From positions 68,820 through 132,819 of the forward strand of contig NZ_WTUX01000012.1 in NCBI RefSeq assembly GCF_009882975.1: a DNA stretch of 64,000 nt, read 5' to 3'. The notes beneath the pieces are model-generated. The model ran no database searches, was not told where the DNA came from, and was given only the letters and a program-made list of their open reading frames with translations. Position 1 is the stretch's first letter. Every line of letters begins with the position of its first letter. This DNA comes from Maritimibacter harenae (GTDB taxonomy: Bacteria > Pseudomonadota > Alphaproteobacteria > Rhodobacterales > Rhodobacteraceae). Below are positions 44,103-53,743 of this stretch, in pieces. Made by a program: the position numbers and the translations under genes.

Positions 44103-44653
44103 GCCAGCCCCCACAGGATCGCGGCCAGCACGATCAGGCCCAGCAGGCCGAAGCCGAGAATGCCCCAGGGAAAGCGGCGCGTCTCACGCCCCTCGGTCGT
44201 GCCGCCGGCCACCTGGCCGCGCGTCACCTCGCGCGCGGGCTGCGGGGTCGAGGCCGTGAGGCTCACTTTCTCGCTGTAGCGCCCGACGAAGCGGGCCGGG
44301 CCGGACGGCTCGAACTGCCCGTCGCGCCACGCGACCGCCTTGCCGTGCACCATGACGATCACGCCCGCCAGCGCGGACAGCACGGCTTCGTCCCGGGCCA
44401 CGCTTTCCGCGCTCATGCCGTTCGCCTCGGTCAGGTAGCGCACCATGCCGTATTCCGCGATCGCCTCTTCGGCGAACACCTCGACCTGCGACGCGTCGAG
44501 CGCCTTGACCCCCAGCGCCTCGGGCAGCGGCCATTCGCCCTTCGCATCCGGCGCCTTCCAGCGGTCGATCCGGGCCGGGTCGATGTCCAGCTGGAACACG
44601 AAGATCGTTCGTGCGGCGCTTTCGGTCGGGAAGGTCAGGTCGTCCCGTTTCAT
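44099..44653 (-). CDS. tail-anchored membrane protein, function unknown
   Basis: A 184-residue protein with a soluble N-terminal region (about 1-125; [16 protein letters not shown]), a polar linker (about 130-158) and one C-terminal membrane helix (about 161-183, [20 protein letters not shown]). No named family recognised. ATG overlaps the pyrB stop by four bases and its own stop overlaps the next start, so it is the second gene of the pyrB operon and its product probably sits with its soluble part in the cytoplasm. Confidence 0.68.
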   Translation of the reverse strand: MKRDDLTFPTESAARTIFVFQLDIDPARIDRWKAPDAKGEWPLPEALGVKALDASQVEVFAEEAIAEYGMVRYLTEANGMSAESVARDEAVLSALAGVIVMVHGKAVAWRDGQFEPSGPARFVGRYSEKVSLTASTPQPAREVTRGQVAGGTTEGRETRRFPWGILGFGLLGLIVLAAILWGLA

Positions 44654-45606
44654 GCCATCATCCCCGCTCCATCCGCCGTCTCGCGCAGGTTGCGCGCCAG
44701 CAGGTCCATCGCCGCCATGCGCACCGCGACGCCCATCTCGACCTGCTCCTGGATCACCGAGCGGTTGATGTCGTCGGCGATGGTGCCGTCGATCTCGACC
44801 CCCCGGTTCATCGGGCCGGGATGCATGACGATCGCGTCATCCTTGGCACAGGCGAGCTTCTCGGCATCCAGCCCGTAGCGGTGGTAGTATTCGCGCTCCG
44901 ACGGGATGAACCCGCCATCCATCCGTTCGCGCTGAAGCCGCAACATCATCACCACGTCCGCGCCCTCGAGCCCCGCCTTCATGTCGTCGTAGACCTCGAC
45001 CCCGAACTGGTCGATCTGGCTGGGCATGAGCGTGGGGGGGCCGACCAGCCGCACCCGGTTCTCCATCTTGCCCAGGAGGATCAGGTTCGAGCGCGCCACG
45101 CGGCTGTGGGCGATATCACCGCAGATCGCGATGGTCAGCCGGTGAAGCCGTCCCTTCGCACGCCGGATCGTGAGCGCATCCAGAAGCGCCTGCGTCGGAT
45201 GTTCGTGCCGCCCGTCGCCCGCGTTCAGCACGGCGCAATTCACCTTCTCGGCCAAGAGATTCACCGCGCCGGAATGGGGATGGCGCACCACGATCAGGTC
45301 CGGGTGCATGGCATTCAGCGTCAGCGCCGTGTCGATCAGCGTCTCGCCCTTTTTGATCGACGAGGCCTGCATCGCCATGTTCATCACGTCAGCCCCCAGC
45401 CGCTTGCCCGCGATCTCGAAGCTCGCCTGCGTGCGGGTGGAGTTCTCGAAGAACATGTTGATCTGGGTGAGCCCGGCCAGAACCTCCCGCCGCTTGTTGG
45501 GCGAAGCGTTCAGGTCGACATAGGTATCGGCCAGATCCAGAAGCGTCGTGATCTCGGCCGGGTGAAGCGGCTCGATCCCCAACAGGTGACGGTGGCGAAA
45601 TGTCAT
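44650..45606 (-). CDS. pyrB: aspartate carbamoyltransferase catalytic subunit
   Basis: Joins carbamoyl phosphate and aspartate in pyrimidine synthesis. The 318-residue protein has S56-T-R-T59 (carbamoyl-phosphate loop), SSIKKGET with the active-site Lys near 85, [15 protein letters not shown] (aspartate loop) and [13 protein letters not shown] lies seven bases upstream of the ATG. No pyrI is present; instead the operon contains a metal-less dihydroorotase homologue that probably completes the enzyme complex. A promoter is visible immediately upstream. Confidence 0.95.
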   Translation of the reverse strand: MTFRHRHLLGIEPLHPAEITTLLDLADTYVDLNASPNKRREVLAGLTQINMFFENSTRTQASFEIAGKRLGADVMNMAMQASSIKKGETLIDTALTLNAMHPDLIVVRHPHSGAVNLLAEKVNCAVLNAGDGRHEHPTQALLDALTIRRAKGRLHRLTIAICGDIAHSRVARSNLILLGKMENRVRLVGPPTLMPSQIDQFGVEVYDDMKAGLEGADVVMMLRLQRERMDGGFIPSEREYYHRYGLDAEKLACAKDDAIVMHPGPMNRGVEIDGTIADDINRSVIQEQVEMGVAVRMAAMDLLARNLRETADGAGMMA

Positions 45607-45627
45607 CGGCGGCCCCTTTCGCCCCTG

Positions 45628-45656
45628 CTTATAGGAAGGGGGCGGATAGGGAGCAA
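45628..45656 (-). promoter_or_regulatory. candidate sigma-70 promoter of the pyrB operon
   Basis: On the minus strand TTGCTC (45656-45651), 17 bases, TATAAG (45633-45628), with the predicted transcript start near 45621, about 15 bases before the pyrB ATG. The leader would be too short for attenuation. The same 120-base gap must also serve the divergent glycosylase gene. Confidence 0.55.
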
Positions 45657-45726
45657 TCCCCGGTGGCCCCGCAGGACCCGCGAAGCGGCATGGACGCCCC
45701 CCGCGCCCCGGCATACCTTGTGCGGC

Positions 45727-46524
45727 ATGGAATCGGCTCTGGATTGGCATCAGGCGAAAGCGCTGCTCGAATGGTATGTCGAGCTGGGCGTGACCGACAC
45801 GGTCGCGGAGGCGCCGATCAACCGCTACGAGGTGACGCCGGAGCCCGCGAAACCCGCGGCCCCCGCACCGACGGCCGCCAACGACGCGCCGCCGCCCGCG
45901 GCGACGCCGAGCGCGACCGACTGGGTCGCGCAGGCCAAGGCGCAGGCGGGGGCGGCCGCCGACCTCGACACGCTGGCAGAAACCCTGCGCGGCTTCGAGG
46001 GTTCGCCGCTCAGGAAGGGTGCGCGCTCCTTCGTCTTCGCCGACGGCAACCCCGCCGCGCGCGTCATGGTCGTGGGCGAAGGCCCCGGTGCCGAGGAAGA
46101 CCGCGAAGGGCTGCCCTTCGTGGGGCGCGCGGGCCGGCTGCTCGACCAGATGTTCGCGGCCATCGGGCTCGACCGCCGCTCGCCGGATGCGCAATCCGCG
46201 ATCTACATCACCAACGTCGTGCCGTGGCGCCCGCCCGGCAACCGCAATCCGACGGCGGACGAGATCGAGATGTTCACCCCGTTCCTGCTGCGTCACATCG
46301 AGCTGGCCGACCCGGACGTGATCGTGCCGATGGGCAACATCGCCCTCACCGCGCTTCTGGGGCGGCAGGGCATCACCCGGCTCAGGGGCCAGTGGCAGAC
46401 GGTGCTCGACCGCCCCGCCATGCCGACGTTCCACCCGTCCTTCCTGCTGCGAAACCCGGTCGCCAAGCGCGAGGCATGGGCGGATCTCCTCGACATCCAG
46501 GCGAAATTGAGGGATCTCGCATGA
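45727..46524 (+). CDS. uracil-DNA glycosylase-fold protein without cysteines
   Basis: A 265-residue protein of the family 4/5-like UDG superfamily: motif [22 protein letters not shown] (about 115-135), [12 protein letters not shown], and the motif B-like [10 protein letters not shown]. The N-terminus has an Ala/Pro-rich linker (about 40-65). Family 4 enzymes use four cysteines for a 4Fe-4S cluster, but this sequence contains no cysteine at all; the usual cluster position reads [11 protein letters not shown]. It either works without a cluster or has a different activity. It is divergent from pyrB and its stop overlaps the moaB start. Confidence 0.82.
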   Translation: MESALDWHQAKALLEWYVELGVTDTVAEAPINRYEVTPEPAKPAAPAPTAANDAPPPAATPSATDWVAQAKAQAGAAADLDTLAETLRGFEGSPLRKGARSFVFADGNPAARVMVVGEGPGAEEDREGLPFVGRAGRLLDQMFAAIGLDRRSPDAQSAIYITNVVPWRPPGNRNPTADEIEMFTPFLLRHIELADPDVIVPMGNIALTALLGRQGITRLRGQWQTVLDRPAMPTFHPSFLLRNPVAKREAWADLLDIQAKLRDLA

Positions 46525-47051
46525 GCGAAAAGAGTTTCATCCCGGTCCGCATCGCGGTGATGACGGTCTCCGACACCCGCACGAGGGACGACGACCGCTC
46601 CGGCGACACGCTGGTGGGCCGCATCGAGGCGGCGGGTCACGTTCTCGCCGACCGGACCATCGTGAAGGACGAGCGCGAGGTGATCGCGGCCAAGCTCCGC
46701 GACTGGTGCGCCAACCCGGACATCGACGTGGTCCTGAGCACCGGGGGCACCGGGCTGACGGGCCGCGACGTGACGGTGGAGGCGCATCGCGATGTCTACG
46801 AGAAGGAAATCGACGCCTTCGGGACCGTCTTCACCATCGTCTCGATGCAGAAGATCGGCACATCGGCGGTCCAGAGCCGCGCCACCGGCGGCGTGGCGAA
46901 CGGCACCTACCTCTTCGCCCTGCCCGGCTCCACCGGGGCCTGCAAGGACGCGTGGGACGAAATCCTGGTGCACCAGTTCGACTACCGCCACGCGCCATGC
47001 AATTTCGTCGAGATATTTCCCCGTCTCGACGAACATCAGCGACGGAAATGA
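46521..47051 (+). CDS. moaB: molybdenum cofactor biosynthesis protein MoaB
   Basis: MoCF-fold protein of 176 residues that in relatives adenylylates molybdopterin or acts as its paralogue. It has [35 protein letters not shown] and [14 protein letters not shown], the standard motifs. ATG overlaps the glycosylase stop (ATGA), so the two are translationally coupled although no functional link is known. A 104-base gap separates it from the RND adaptor gene; TTGTCA near 47092 could be a -35 element there. Confidence 0.9.
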   Translation: MSEKSFIPVRIAVMTVSDTRTRDDDRSGDTLVGRIEAAGHVLADRTIVKDEREVIAAKLRDWCANPDIDVVLSTGGTGLTGRDVTVEAHRDVYEKEIDAFGTVFTIVSMQKIGTSAVQSRATGGVANGTYLFALPGSTGACKDAWDEILVHQFDYRHAPCNFVEIFPRLDEHQRRK

Positions 47052-47155
47052 AGCCACCGGCCGTTTGAGCGCGTAACAGGCTTGTCAAAACTGCCCGATG
47101 GACTGTTTCACCGGGCACGGGCACAGTATTGCAGCAAAGCTGAACGGTTTCACAT

Positions 47156-48625
47156 ATGCGCTTTCTTCGCCGGTCGCTCGTCGGCCTCTTTCTCGTCTCG
47201 CTGACCGTCGCCGCGCTGGGTCTTGCCGCCTACGTGGTGCGCGATGCCGTGCAGACCCGCATGGCCCGCGACGGCGGCTCGATGCCCGCGCGTGAACGGG
47301 TCTACTCGGCGGACGTCGTGACGGTCACACCGGAAACCGTGGCCCCCGTCCTTGAAGCCTTTGGCGAGGTCATCTCGCGCCGCACCCTGGAAATCCGGGC
47401 GCGCACGACGGGCACCGTGGTCGACCTGGCCGACGCCTTCGTCGAGGGCGGGCGGGTTCAGGCGGGCCAGATGCTCGTCACCATCGACCCCACAGACCTC
47501 GAGGATGCCGTCGCGCTGGCCCGCGCCGACGTGGCCGAGGCCGAGGCGGAGGTCTCCGACGCCAAGGCCGCACTCGCACTGGAGCAGGACGACCTCGCAA
47601 GCGCCCGCCGGCAATACGAACTGCGCCAGACCGCGGCGAACCGCCAGCAGGACCTGCTCGACCGTGGCGTGGGGCTCGCGGCAGAGCTCGAAAACGCGCG
47701 GCTCGCGGAGAGCACCGCCGAGCAGGCCGTCCTCGCCGCGCGCTCCAACCTCAACGCCGCCCGCGCCCGCGTGTCGTCCGCCGAGATCGCGCTGGAACGC
47801 GCCCGCATCGCCCTGGCCGAGGCCGAGCGGCGTCGGGACGAAGCGACGATCACCGCCGATTTCACCGGCGCGCTGGCCGACGTGGCCGCGCTCGAGGGCC
47901 GACTCGTCACCGCCAACGAACAGCTCGCCACGCTGGTCGACCCCGACGCGCTCGAGGTCAACTTCCGCCTGTCCACCGCGCAATACACGCGGCTTCTGGA
48001 CGAGGACGGCGACCTGATCCCCGCAGAGGTCACGGTCAGCCAGGATGTTTCCGGCATAGACCTGATCGCGACCGGCAGCATCGCGCGCGAAAGCGCGGCG
48101 GTCGGGGACGGCCAGACCGGCCGGCTCATCTTCGCGTCGCTGTCGAACCCGGCCGGCTTCCGCCCCGGCGATTTCGTGACCGTGCGCGTGCGCGAACCGG
48201 CGATTGCGGATGTGGCCGCGCTCCCGTCCTCCGCCGTGTCGTCAGGCTCCACCGTACTCGTGCTGGGCGACGAAGACCGGCTTGAAGAAGTCCCCGTCGA
48301 CGTCGCGCGGCGGCAGGGCGAAACCGTGCTGATCCGGGTCGGCGACCTTGCGGGACGCGAGGTCGTGGCCGAACGCACCCCCACGCTGGGCGCGGGCATC
48401 CGCATCCGGCCGCAGCGTGCGCCCGCCGACGGTGCCGAGGCCGCGACGCCGGCCATTCCCCAGACCATCACGCTCGACGACGACCGGCGCGAGCGCCTGA
48501 TCACCTTCATCGAACGCAACCAGATGATGCCGGACGAGGCCAAGGCACGCATCCTCACCCAGCTGCGCAAACCCGAGGTGCCCGCGAGCATGGTCGAGCG
48601 CATCGAAAGCCGCATGGGAGGCTGA
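47156..48625 (+). CDS. RND efflux periplasmic adaptor (membrane fusion protein)
   Basis: A 489-residue HlyD/AcrA-type adaptor. One N-terminal membrane helix (about 8-30) anchors it; a barrel-sandwich (lipoyl) domain surrounds a long alpha-helical hairpin (about 120-240, Ala/Glu/Arg-rich); a beta-barrel and membrane-proximal domain follow. A C-terminal extension (about 430-489, RRERLITFIERNQMMPDEAKARILTQL) is not usual in AcrA. It links the inner-membrane pump to an outer-membrane channel; none is encoded nearby. Three bases before the pump gene. Confidence 0.9.
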   Translation: MRFLRRSLVGLFLVSLTVAALGLAAYVVRDAVQTRMARDGGSMPARERVYSADVVTVTPETVAPVLEAFGEVISRRTLEIRARTTGTVVDLADAFVEGGRVQAGQMLVTIDPTDLEDAVALARADVAEAEAEVSDAKAALALEQDDLASARRQYELRQTAANRQQDLLDRGVGLAAELENARLAESTAEQAVLAARSNLNAARARVSSAEIALERARIALAEAERRRDEATITADFTGALADVAALEGRLVTANEQLATLVDPDALEVNFRLSTAQYTRLLDEDGDLIPAEVTVSQDVSGIDLIATGSIARESAAVGDGQTGRLIFASLSNPAGFRPGDFVTVRVREPAIADVAALPSSAVSSGSTVLVLGDEDRLEEVPVDVARRQGETVLIRVGDLAGREVVAERTPTLGAGIRIRPQRAPADGAEAATPAIPQTITLDDDRRERLITFIERNQMMPDEAKARILTQLRKPEVPASMVERIESRMGG

Positions 48626-48628
48626 TCG

Positions 48629-51600
48629 ATGGTGACGCGTCCCGGTTCCGGCGGCATCCTGTCCTACTTCACCCGGCACGCCACGGTCGCGAACCTGCTG
48701 TTCGTGCTCCTGATCGTGGCCGGGGCGATGGCGCTGCCCAATATGCGGGCGCAGTTCTTTCCCGACGTGATCGTCGACGACATCCGCGTGACCGTCGCAT
48801 GGGAGGGCGCGGGCGCCGAGGACGTGGACGCGGGCATCATCCAGGTGCTGGAACCCACTCTCCTGACCGTGGACGGTGTCGACGAAAGCTCGTCCCGGGC
48901 GCGTGAAGGCAGCGCCTACATCCGGCTGGAATTCGAACCGGGCTGGGACATGGCCCAGGCGATGGACGACGTGCAGGGCGCCATCGACACGGTCACCAAC
49001 CTGCCCGACGCGGCCGAGGATCCGAACGTCTCCGGCGGCGGCTGGTCAGACCGGGTTACGGACGTGGTCATCACCGGCCCGGTGGGCACCGACCAGCTCG
49101 CCCGGTTTTCCGACGAGATGGTCGCACGCCTCTTCCAGGAAGGCGTGACACGCACCGAGATAAACGGGGTCGTGGCGCCCCAGACCGTGGTCGAGGTCGA
49201 GACGGCCGACCTCGTGCGCTACGACGTGACGATGGCCGAGATCGCCCAGGCCATCGCGGGCGAGGCCGAGGCGAGCCCGGCGGGCAACGTGTCCTCCGGT
49301 GCGGCGCGGGTGCGGGCCGGGGTCGAGAAACGCAGTGCCGAGGAGATCGCGGCGATCGTCCTGCGCTCCGAGCTTGACGGGAGCACGCTCACCATCGGCG
49401 ACGTGGCCGACATCCGCGTCGAGGGCATCGACCGCGAACGCGCCTTCTTCGTGGGCGACAACCCGGCCGTCACGATCCAGGTCAACCGCAACGAGGCGGG
49501 CGACGCCATCGGCATCCAGCGCACGGTCGAGGCTGTGGCGGCCGAGATGATGTCGACCCTGCCCGAAGGCGTGTCCATCGACCTGGTGCGCACCCGCGCG
49601 GAGCTCATCACCGGGCGCCTCAACATCCTGATGGACAACGGCCTGATGGGCCTCGGGCTGGTGCTCATCACGCTGTTTCTCTTCCTGAACGCGCGCACCG
49701 CGCTCTGGGTCGCGGCGGGCATCCCGGTGTCGATGCTTGCGGCGGTGGCGATCATGTATGCCTTCGGGCTGACGATAAACATGATCTCGCTCTTCGCGCT
49801 GATCATCACGCTGGGCATCGTGGTGGACGACGCCATCGTGGTGGGCGAACATGCCGACTTCCGCGCGCGACGGCGCGGCGAAGGCCCCGTCGAAGCGGCG
49901 GAGAACGCCGCGCGGCGCATGTTCTCGCCGGTCTTTTCTTCGACCCTGACCACCATCATCGCCTTCTTCGGCCTCGTGCTGATCGGGGGGCGTTTCGGTC
50001 AGTTCATCGCCGACGTGCCCTTCACCGTGATCGCGGTGCTCACCGCCTCGCTCGTCGAGTGCTTCCTGATCCTGCCCAACCACATGTCACACGCGCTGGC
50101 CCATGCCGCGAAGGAGCACTGGTACGACTGGCCTTCGCGACAGGTGAACAAGGGTTTCCGCTTCGTGCGCGACCGCCTGTTCCGGCCCTTCATGGGGCTG
50201 GTCGTGCGTGCCCGGTTCGCGGTGCTTGCCGCCGCGATCCTCGCGCTCGCCACGCAGGCGGCGCTCTTCATCCGGGGCGACGTGCCGTTCCGGTTCTTCA
50301 ACGCACCGGAACGGGGCACCGTGACCGGCAACTTCGCGATGGTGAACGGCGCCACGCGCGAAGACACGCTCGATTTCCTGCGCAAGCTTCAGGCCGCGAT
50401 CGATGCGACCGGGCAAGAGCTGGAGGAAGAGCACGGGCGCAACCCGATCACCTATGTCCTGGCCGAGATCGGCGGCTCTTCGGGCCGCGGACTCGCCAGC
50501 GCCGACGACAAGGAACCCGACCAGCTCGGCTCCGTCACGATCGAGCTGATCGACGCGGACCTGCGGCCCTATTCCTCGTTCGAATTCGTCTCGATCGTGC
50601 AGGACGCGGTGCCCCAGCACGCGCTGCTCGAGGAATTCACCTTCCGCGGCGGGCGCTTCGGGCCCGGCGGGGACGCGCTCGACATCCAGCTGATCGGGGC
50701 GGACAACGACACGCTGAAGGCCGCGGCCGAGGCGCTCAAGACCGCGCTGGGCGAATACCAGGAAACCTCGGCGCTCGAGGACAGCCTGTCCTACGACAAG
50801 GAAGAGCTCGTGCTGGAGCTCACCCCGCAGGGCCGCGCGCTGGGCTTCACCATCGACGAAGTGGGCCAGGTGCTGCGCAACCGGCTGTCGGGGATCGAGG
50901 CGGCGACCTACCCGGACGGCATGCGCTCGGCCGCGATCCGGGTCGAGCTGCCGGAGGACGAACTCACGCTCGCCTTCCTCGAACGTTCGCAGCTGCGTGC
51001 CGCGTCGGGCAGCTATGTAAACCTCGCCGACATCGTGTCGATCACCTCGCGCACGGGCTTTGCCAGCGTGAACCGCGAAAACGGGCTGCGCGTGGTCGAG
51101 GTGACGGGCGACCTGGACGAAGAGGACGCCGAACGCGCCGAGGATATCCGGCTGGCGCTGGAGCAGACCATCCTGCCCACCATCGCCGAGGATTTCGGCG
51201 TCGACTATGTCTTCGCGGGTCTGTCCGAACAGGAAGACGAGTTCCTGTCCGACGCGCTGGTCGGGCTGATCATCTGCCTCGTCGGCATCTTCATCGTGCT
51301 CGCCTGGATCTTCTCCAGCTGGACCCGGCCGCTCGTGGTGATGGCGATCATCCCCTTCGGCCTGATCGGCGCGATCTTCGGGCACAACGCCTGGGATATC
51401 CCCCTGTCGATGTTCTCCGTCGTCGGGCTGATCGGCATGGTGGGGATCATCATCAACGACTCGATCGTGCTGGTGTCGACCATCGACGAATACGCCGAAG
51501 AGCGGGGCATCATCCCGGCCATCATCGACGGCACCGCCGACCGCCTCCGCCCGGTGTTCCTGACCACCGCGACCACGGTGCTTGGGCTTCTGCCGCTCCT

Positions 51601-51985
51601 GTTCGAAGGCTCGCAACAGGCGCAGTTCCTCAAACCCACGGTGGTGACGCTGGTCTACGGCCTGGGTTTCGGCTTCGTGCTGGTGCTGCTGGTGGTGCCC
51701 GCGATCCTCGCCATGCAGGAGGATGTGCGCCGCCAGGTCAGCGCCCTGCGATACGCGCTGGCCGCGGGCCGGCGCGCACCGTGGCTCGCGCGCATCCTGG
51801 GCACCGCCGTGGCGGCGGTGGCAGCGCTGTTCGCCGTGACGATGGGCTGGGTGCTGGTCACCGGGCACCTGCCCGGCGGGGGTGGCAGCATCGGGCTGGC
51901 GGCGGCGCTGTTCGTGGCAGGCGCGGCGCTGGTGTCGCTCCTTGCCTACGCGGCCGCCTTCGTGATGCGGCCGCGCCGCGTCTAG
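48629..51985 (+). CDS. RND efflux transporter, inner-membrane pump
   Basis: An 1118-residue proton-driven pump with the duplicated RND layout: helix 1, a large periplasmic domain, helices 2-6 with VVDDAIVVGEH in helix 4 (proton-relay Asp pair), a second periplasmic domain and helices 8-12. It is about 70 residues longer than AcrB because of two extra hydrophobic helices at the C-terminus (LARILGTAVAAVAALFAVTMG and IGLAAALFVAGAALVSLLAYA). Substrates unknown. GGAGGCTG precedes the ATG. The stop overlaps the convergent DsbD-like gene by four bases. Confidence 0.92.
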   Translation: MVTRPGSGGILSYFTRHATVANLLFVLLIVAGAMALPNMRAQFFPDVIVDDIRVTVAWEGAGAEDVDAGIIQVLEPTLLTVDGVDESSSRAREGSAYIRLEFEPGWDMAQAMDDVQGAIDTVTNLPDAAEDPNVSGGGWSDRVTDVVITGPVGTDQLARFSDEMVARLFQEGVTRTEINGVVAPQTVVEVETADLVRYDVTMAEIAQAIAGEAEASPAGNVSSGAARVRAGVEKRSAEEIAAIVLRSELDGSTLTIGDVADIRVEGIDRERAFFVGDNPAVTIQVNRNEAGDAIGIQRTVEAVAAEMMSTLPEGVSIDLVRTRAELITGRLNILMDNGLMGLGLVLITLFLFLNARTALWVAAGIPVSMLAAVAIMYAFGLTINMISLFALIITLGIVVDDAIVVGEHADFRARRRGEGPVEAAENAARRMFSPVFSSTLTTIIAFFGLVLIGGRFGQFIADVPFTVIAVLTASLVECFLILPNHMSHALAHAAKEHWYDWPSRQVNKGFRFVRDRLFRPFMGLVVRARFAVLAAAILALATQAALFIRGDVPFRFFNAPERGTVTGNFAMVNGATREDTLDFLRKLQAAIDATGQELEEEHGRNPITYVLAEIGGSSGRGLASADDKEPDQLGSVTIELIDADLRPYSSFEFVSIVQDAVPQHALLEEFTFRGGRFGPGGDALDIQLIGADNDTLKAAAEALKTALGEYQETSALEDSLSYDKEELVLELTPQGRALGFTIDEVGQVLRNRLSGIEAATYPDGMRSAAIRVELPEDELTLAFLERSQLRAASGSYVNLADIVSITSRTGFASVNRENGLRVVEVTGDLDEEDAERAEDIRLALEQTILPTIAEDFGVDYVFAGLSEQEDEFLSDALVGLIICLVGIFIVLAWIFSSWTRPLVVMAIIPFGLIGAIFGHNAWDIPLSMFSVVGLIGMVGIIINDSIVLVSTIDEYAEERGIIPAIIDGTADRLRPVFLTTATTVLGLLPLLFEGSQQAQFLKPTVVTLVYGLGFGFVLVLLVVPAILAMQEDVRRQVSALRYALAAGRRAPWLARILGTAVAAVAALFAVTMGWVLVTGHLPGGGGSIGLAAALFVAGAALVSLLAYAAAFVMRPRRV

Positions 51986-52779
51986 TCGAGCGGACAGCCC
52001 CGGATGTCGACGGCCCGGCCATCGGCGAGCACGGTCAGGCGCACGTCGTCGCCCGCCACGTCGAACGGCTTGCCATCGGGGGGCACCATGTCGGCCGCAG
52101 CCACGAGCGCGCCGGAACCGGTGCGGTCGGTGGAGGCTTCGGAGACCCAGATCGCCGGGTCCGCGGCCTCGATCACGACGGTCTCGTCCGGCCCCAGCGC
52201 GGGCATCTCGATCCGCGCTGTCAGGCGGACGCCGTCGGCCAGGTCCTCGCTCTCGCAGGACGCGGTGACGACACCGGCGGCTTCACCCGATTCCGGCAGG
52301 TTGGCGAGCGCGGCCAGGATCGCAGGGTCTTGCCCCGCCGTGCCGCCGCCCAGCACCGCGTCGAGCTCGGCCTCGAGCGGCACGCAGATCTCTTCGCAGA
52401 TCCCGACGAGCAGGTCGGCGTCGACCCGGATCGGCTCCCCGGGCCGGGTGGGCTCTAGCTCCATCGGCAGCACGAGTTCGTGCTTGTAGCCGACCGTGGT
52501 GACGTTGCCCTGGCGGATCACCTGCGGCACCGGCCAGTGGAACGTGACACCCGCGATATTGTCGGAGCGCGACCAGTCGACCTCGGGCGGGATGCCGCCA
52601 TCGCCGGGCGCGCGCCAGTAGGTCTTCCACCCGTCCGACAGGGTGACGCGGATCGCGGCCATGTGGTTGCCGTTCTCCATGCGCCAGCCGGGCAGGAGCG
52701 TGACGTCCGCCGGCCGGGGCTGCGCGAAAGACGGGGCTGCAAGGGCGCACAGGAGCGCGAGGAGTGATGCTGATTTCAT
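51982..52779 (-). CDS. stand-alone DsbD N-terminal-like thiol protein
   Basis: A secreted 265-residue protein: signal peptide (about 1-19, cleavage after SFA), then a domain like the N-terminal (alpha) domain of DsbD, with [31 protein letters not shown] and C128-E-E-I-C132 in the G-I-C-x3-C-V-P-L pattern that shuttles electrons to periplasmic proteins. The membrane and thioredoxin domains of DsbD are absent. ATG 52779 is chosen because a GGGGGG run lies eight bases upstream. Likely a periplasmic thiol reductase partner of a separate CcdA/ScsB-like protein. Confidence 0.8.
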   Translation of the reverse strand: MKSASLLALLCALAAPSFAQPRPADVTLLPGWRMENGNHMAAIRVTLSDGWKTYWRAPGDGGIPPEVDWSRSDNIAGVTFHWPVPQVIRQGNVTTVGYKHELVLPMELEPTRPGEPIRVDADLLVGICEEICVPLEAELDAVLGGGTAGQDPAILAALANLPESGEAAGVVTASCESEDLADGVRLTARIEMPALGPDETVVIEAADPAIWVSEASTDRTGSGALVAAADMVPPDGKPFDVAGDDVRLTVLADGRAVDIRGCPLD

Positions 52780-52896
52780 CGCCATGCCCCCCGATATAGC
52801 CGCTGCGGCATGAAGCAAAAGTCACATTCCTGCCAACCGTGCGCGATCGTCGCGGAGCACTTGCAAACCAGCATGGCCCATGCCCATCTGTGGAGC

Positions 52897-53472
52897 ATGC
52901 CGAAGACCACTCAATACAACGACCTCGTGGGCAAACTGCTCGTCGCCATGCCCGGCATGGGCGATCCGCGCTTCGAGAACAGCGTGGTGTTCCTCTGCGC
53001 CTATTCCGACGAGGGCGCGATGGGGCTGATCGTCAACAAGACCGTGCCCGACATCAAGCTGGACGACGTGCTCGACCAGCTTGAGATCGTGCCGGGCCAG
53101 GGCAGCACCGGCATCGGCGTGCATTTCGGCGGTCCCGTCGAGGGCGGGCGCGGCTTCGTGCTGCACTCCGGCGACTACGCGGGAAGCGCGGGCACGCTGG
53201 CCGTGGACCAGAGCTTCGGCATGACCGCGACCAAGGACATCCTCGAGGATATCGCCAAGGGCGCCGGGCCCGAGCAGTCGCTGACCGCGCTCGGGTATGC
53301 CGGCTGGGGCCCCGGGCAGCTCGAGGAAGAATTGCAGGACAACGCCTGGCTCACCGTCGACGCGGATGCCGCGATCGTATTCGACCCGGACAACGCGTCG
53401 AAATGGTCGCGCGCGCTGAGCAAGCTGGGCATCGATCCTTCGCACCTGTCGGCCGGCGGCGGGCGCGCCTGA
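52897..53472 (+). CDS. YqgE/AlgH family protein
   Basis: A 191-residue protein of the AlgH/YqgE family, whose biochemical function is not settled. Conserved [39 protein letters not shown] opens the domain; [29 protein letters not shown] and NAWL follow. The ATG at 52897 is chosen by family length; upstream in-frame starts lack a ribosome-binding site. It is divergent from the DsbD-like gene. In a 270-base gap downstream, a perfect hairpin (53574-53599) is the only structure seen. Confidence 0.88.
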   Translation: MPKTTQYNDLVGKLLVAMPGMGDPRFENSVVFLCAYSDEGAMGLIVNKTVPDIKLDDVLDQLEIVPGQGSTGIGVHFGGPVEGGRGFVLHSGDYAGSAGTLAVDQSFGMTATKDILEDIAKGAGPEQSLTALGYAGWGPGQLEEELQDNAWLTVDADAAIVFDPDNASKWSRALSKLGIDPSHLSAGGGRA

Positions 53473-53573
53473 GCATTCTGCGAAGGACGCATGGGCGCGT
53501 CTCTTGCCGCAACGTCAACCTTTCAAGCGCCGGAACCACGCCAACCCGTTGAGATCATTGCCCACACGAATTC

Positions 53574-53599
53574 CACTTTTCCGGTTTTCCGGAAAAGTG
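53574..53599. terminator. perfect 11-bp hairpin, candidate terminator of algH
   Basis: CACTTTTCCGG (53574-53584), loop TTTT, CCGGAAAAGTG (53589-53599), followed by ATTTTC. The stem is perfect and A/T-rich compared with its surroundings, but the T run after it is short and it lies 100 bases beyond the algH stop, so its role is uncertain. The rest of 53473-53743 holds no gene I can support. Confidence 0.4.
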
Positions 53600-53743
53600 A
53601 TTTTCAAGGGCGGCGCGCAACCGCCCATGCCCCGCGGGGAACCGCCGCATGGGCGCGTGGACCCGACGGACCGCGCCCAACTCGTCCTTTTGGACCGCGA
53701 AAAAACGGATTATGGTCCGCGCGAGCCAACCGAGGGGGCCTTC

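Noticed and set aside
53504-53743. N-terminal extension of the CinA-like protein back to 53504
   Set aside because: The extension is not homologous, contains the perfect hairpin and lacks a ribosome-binding site, whereas GAGGGGG precedes the ATG at 53744.
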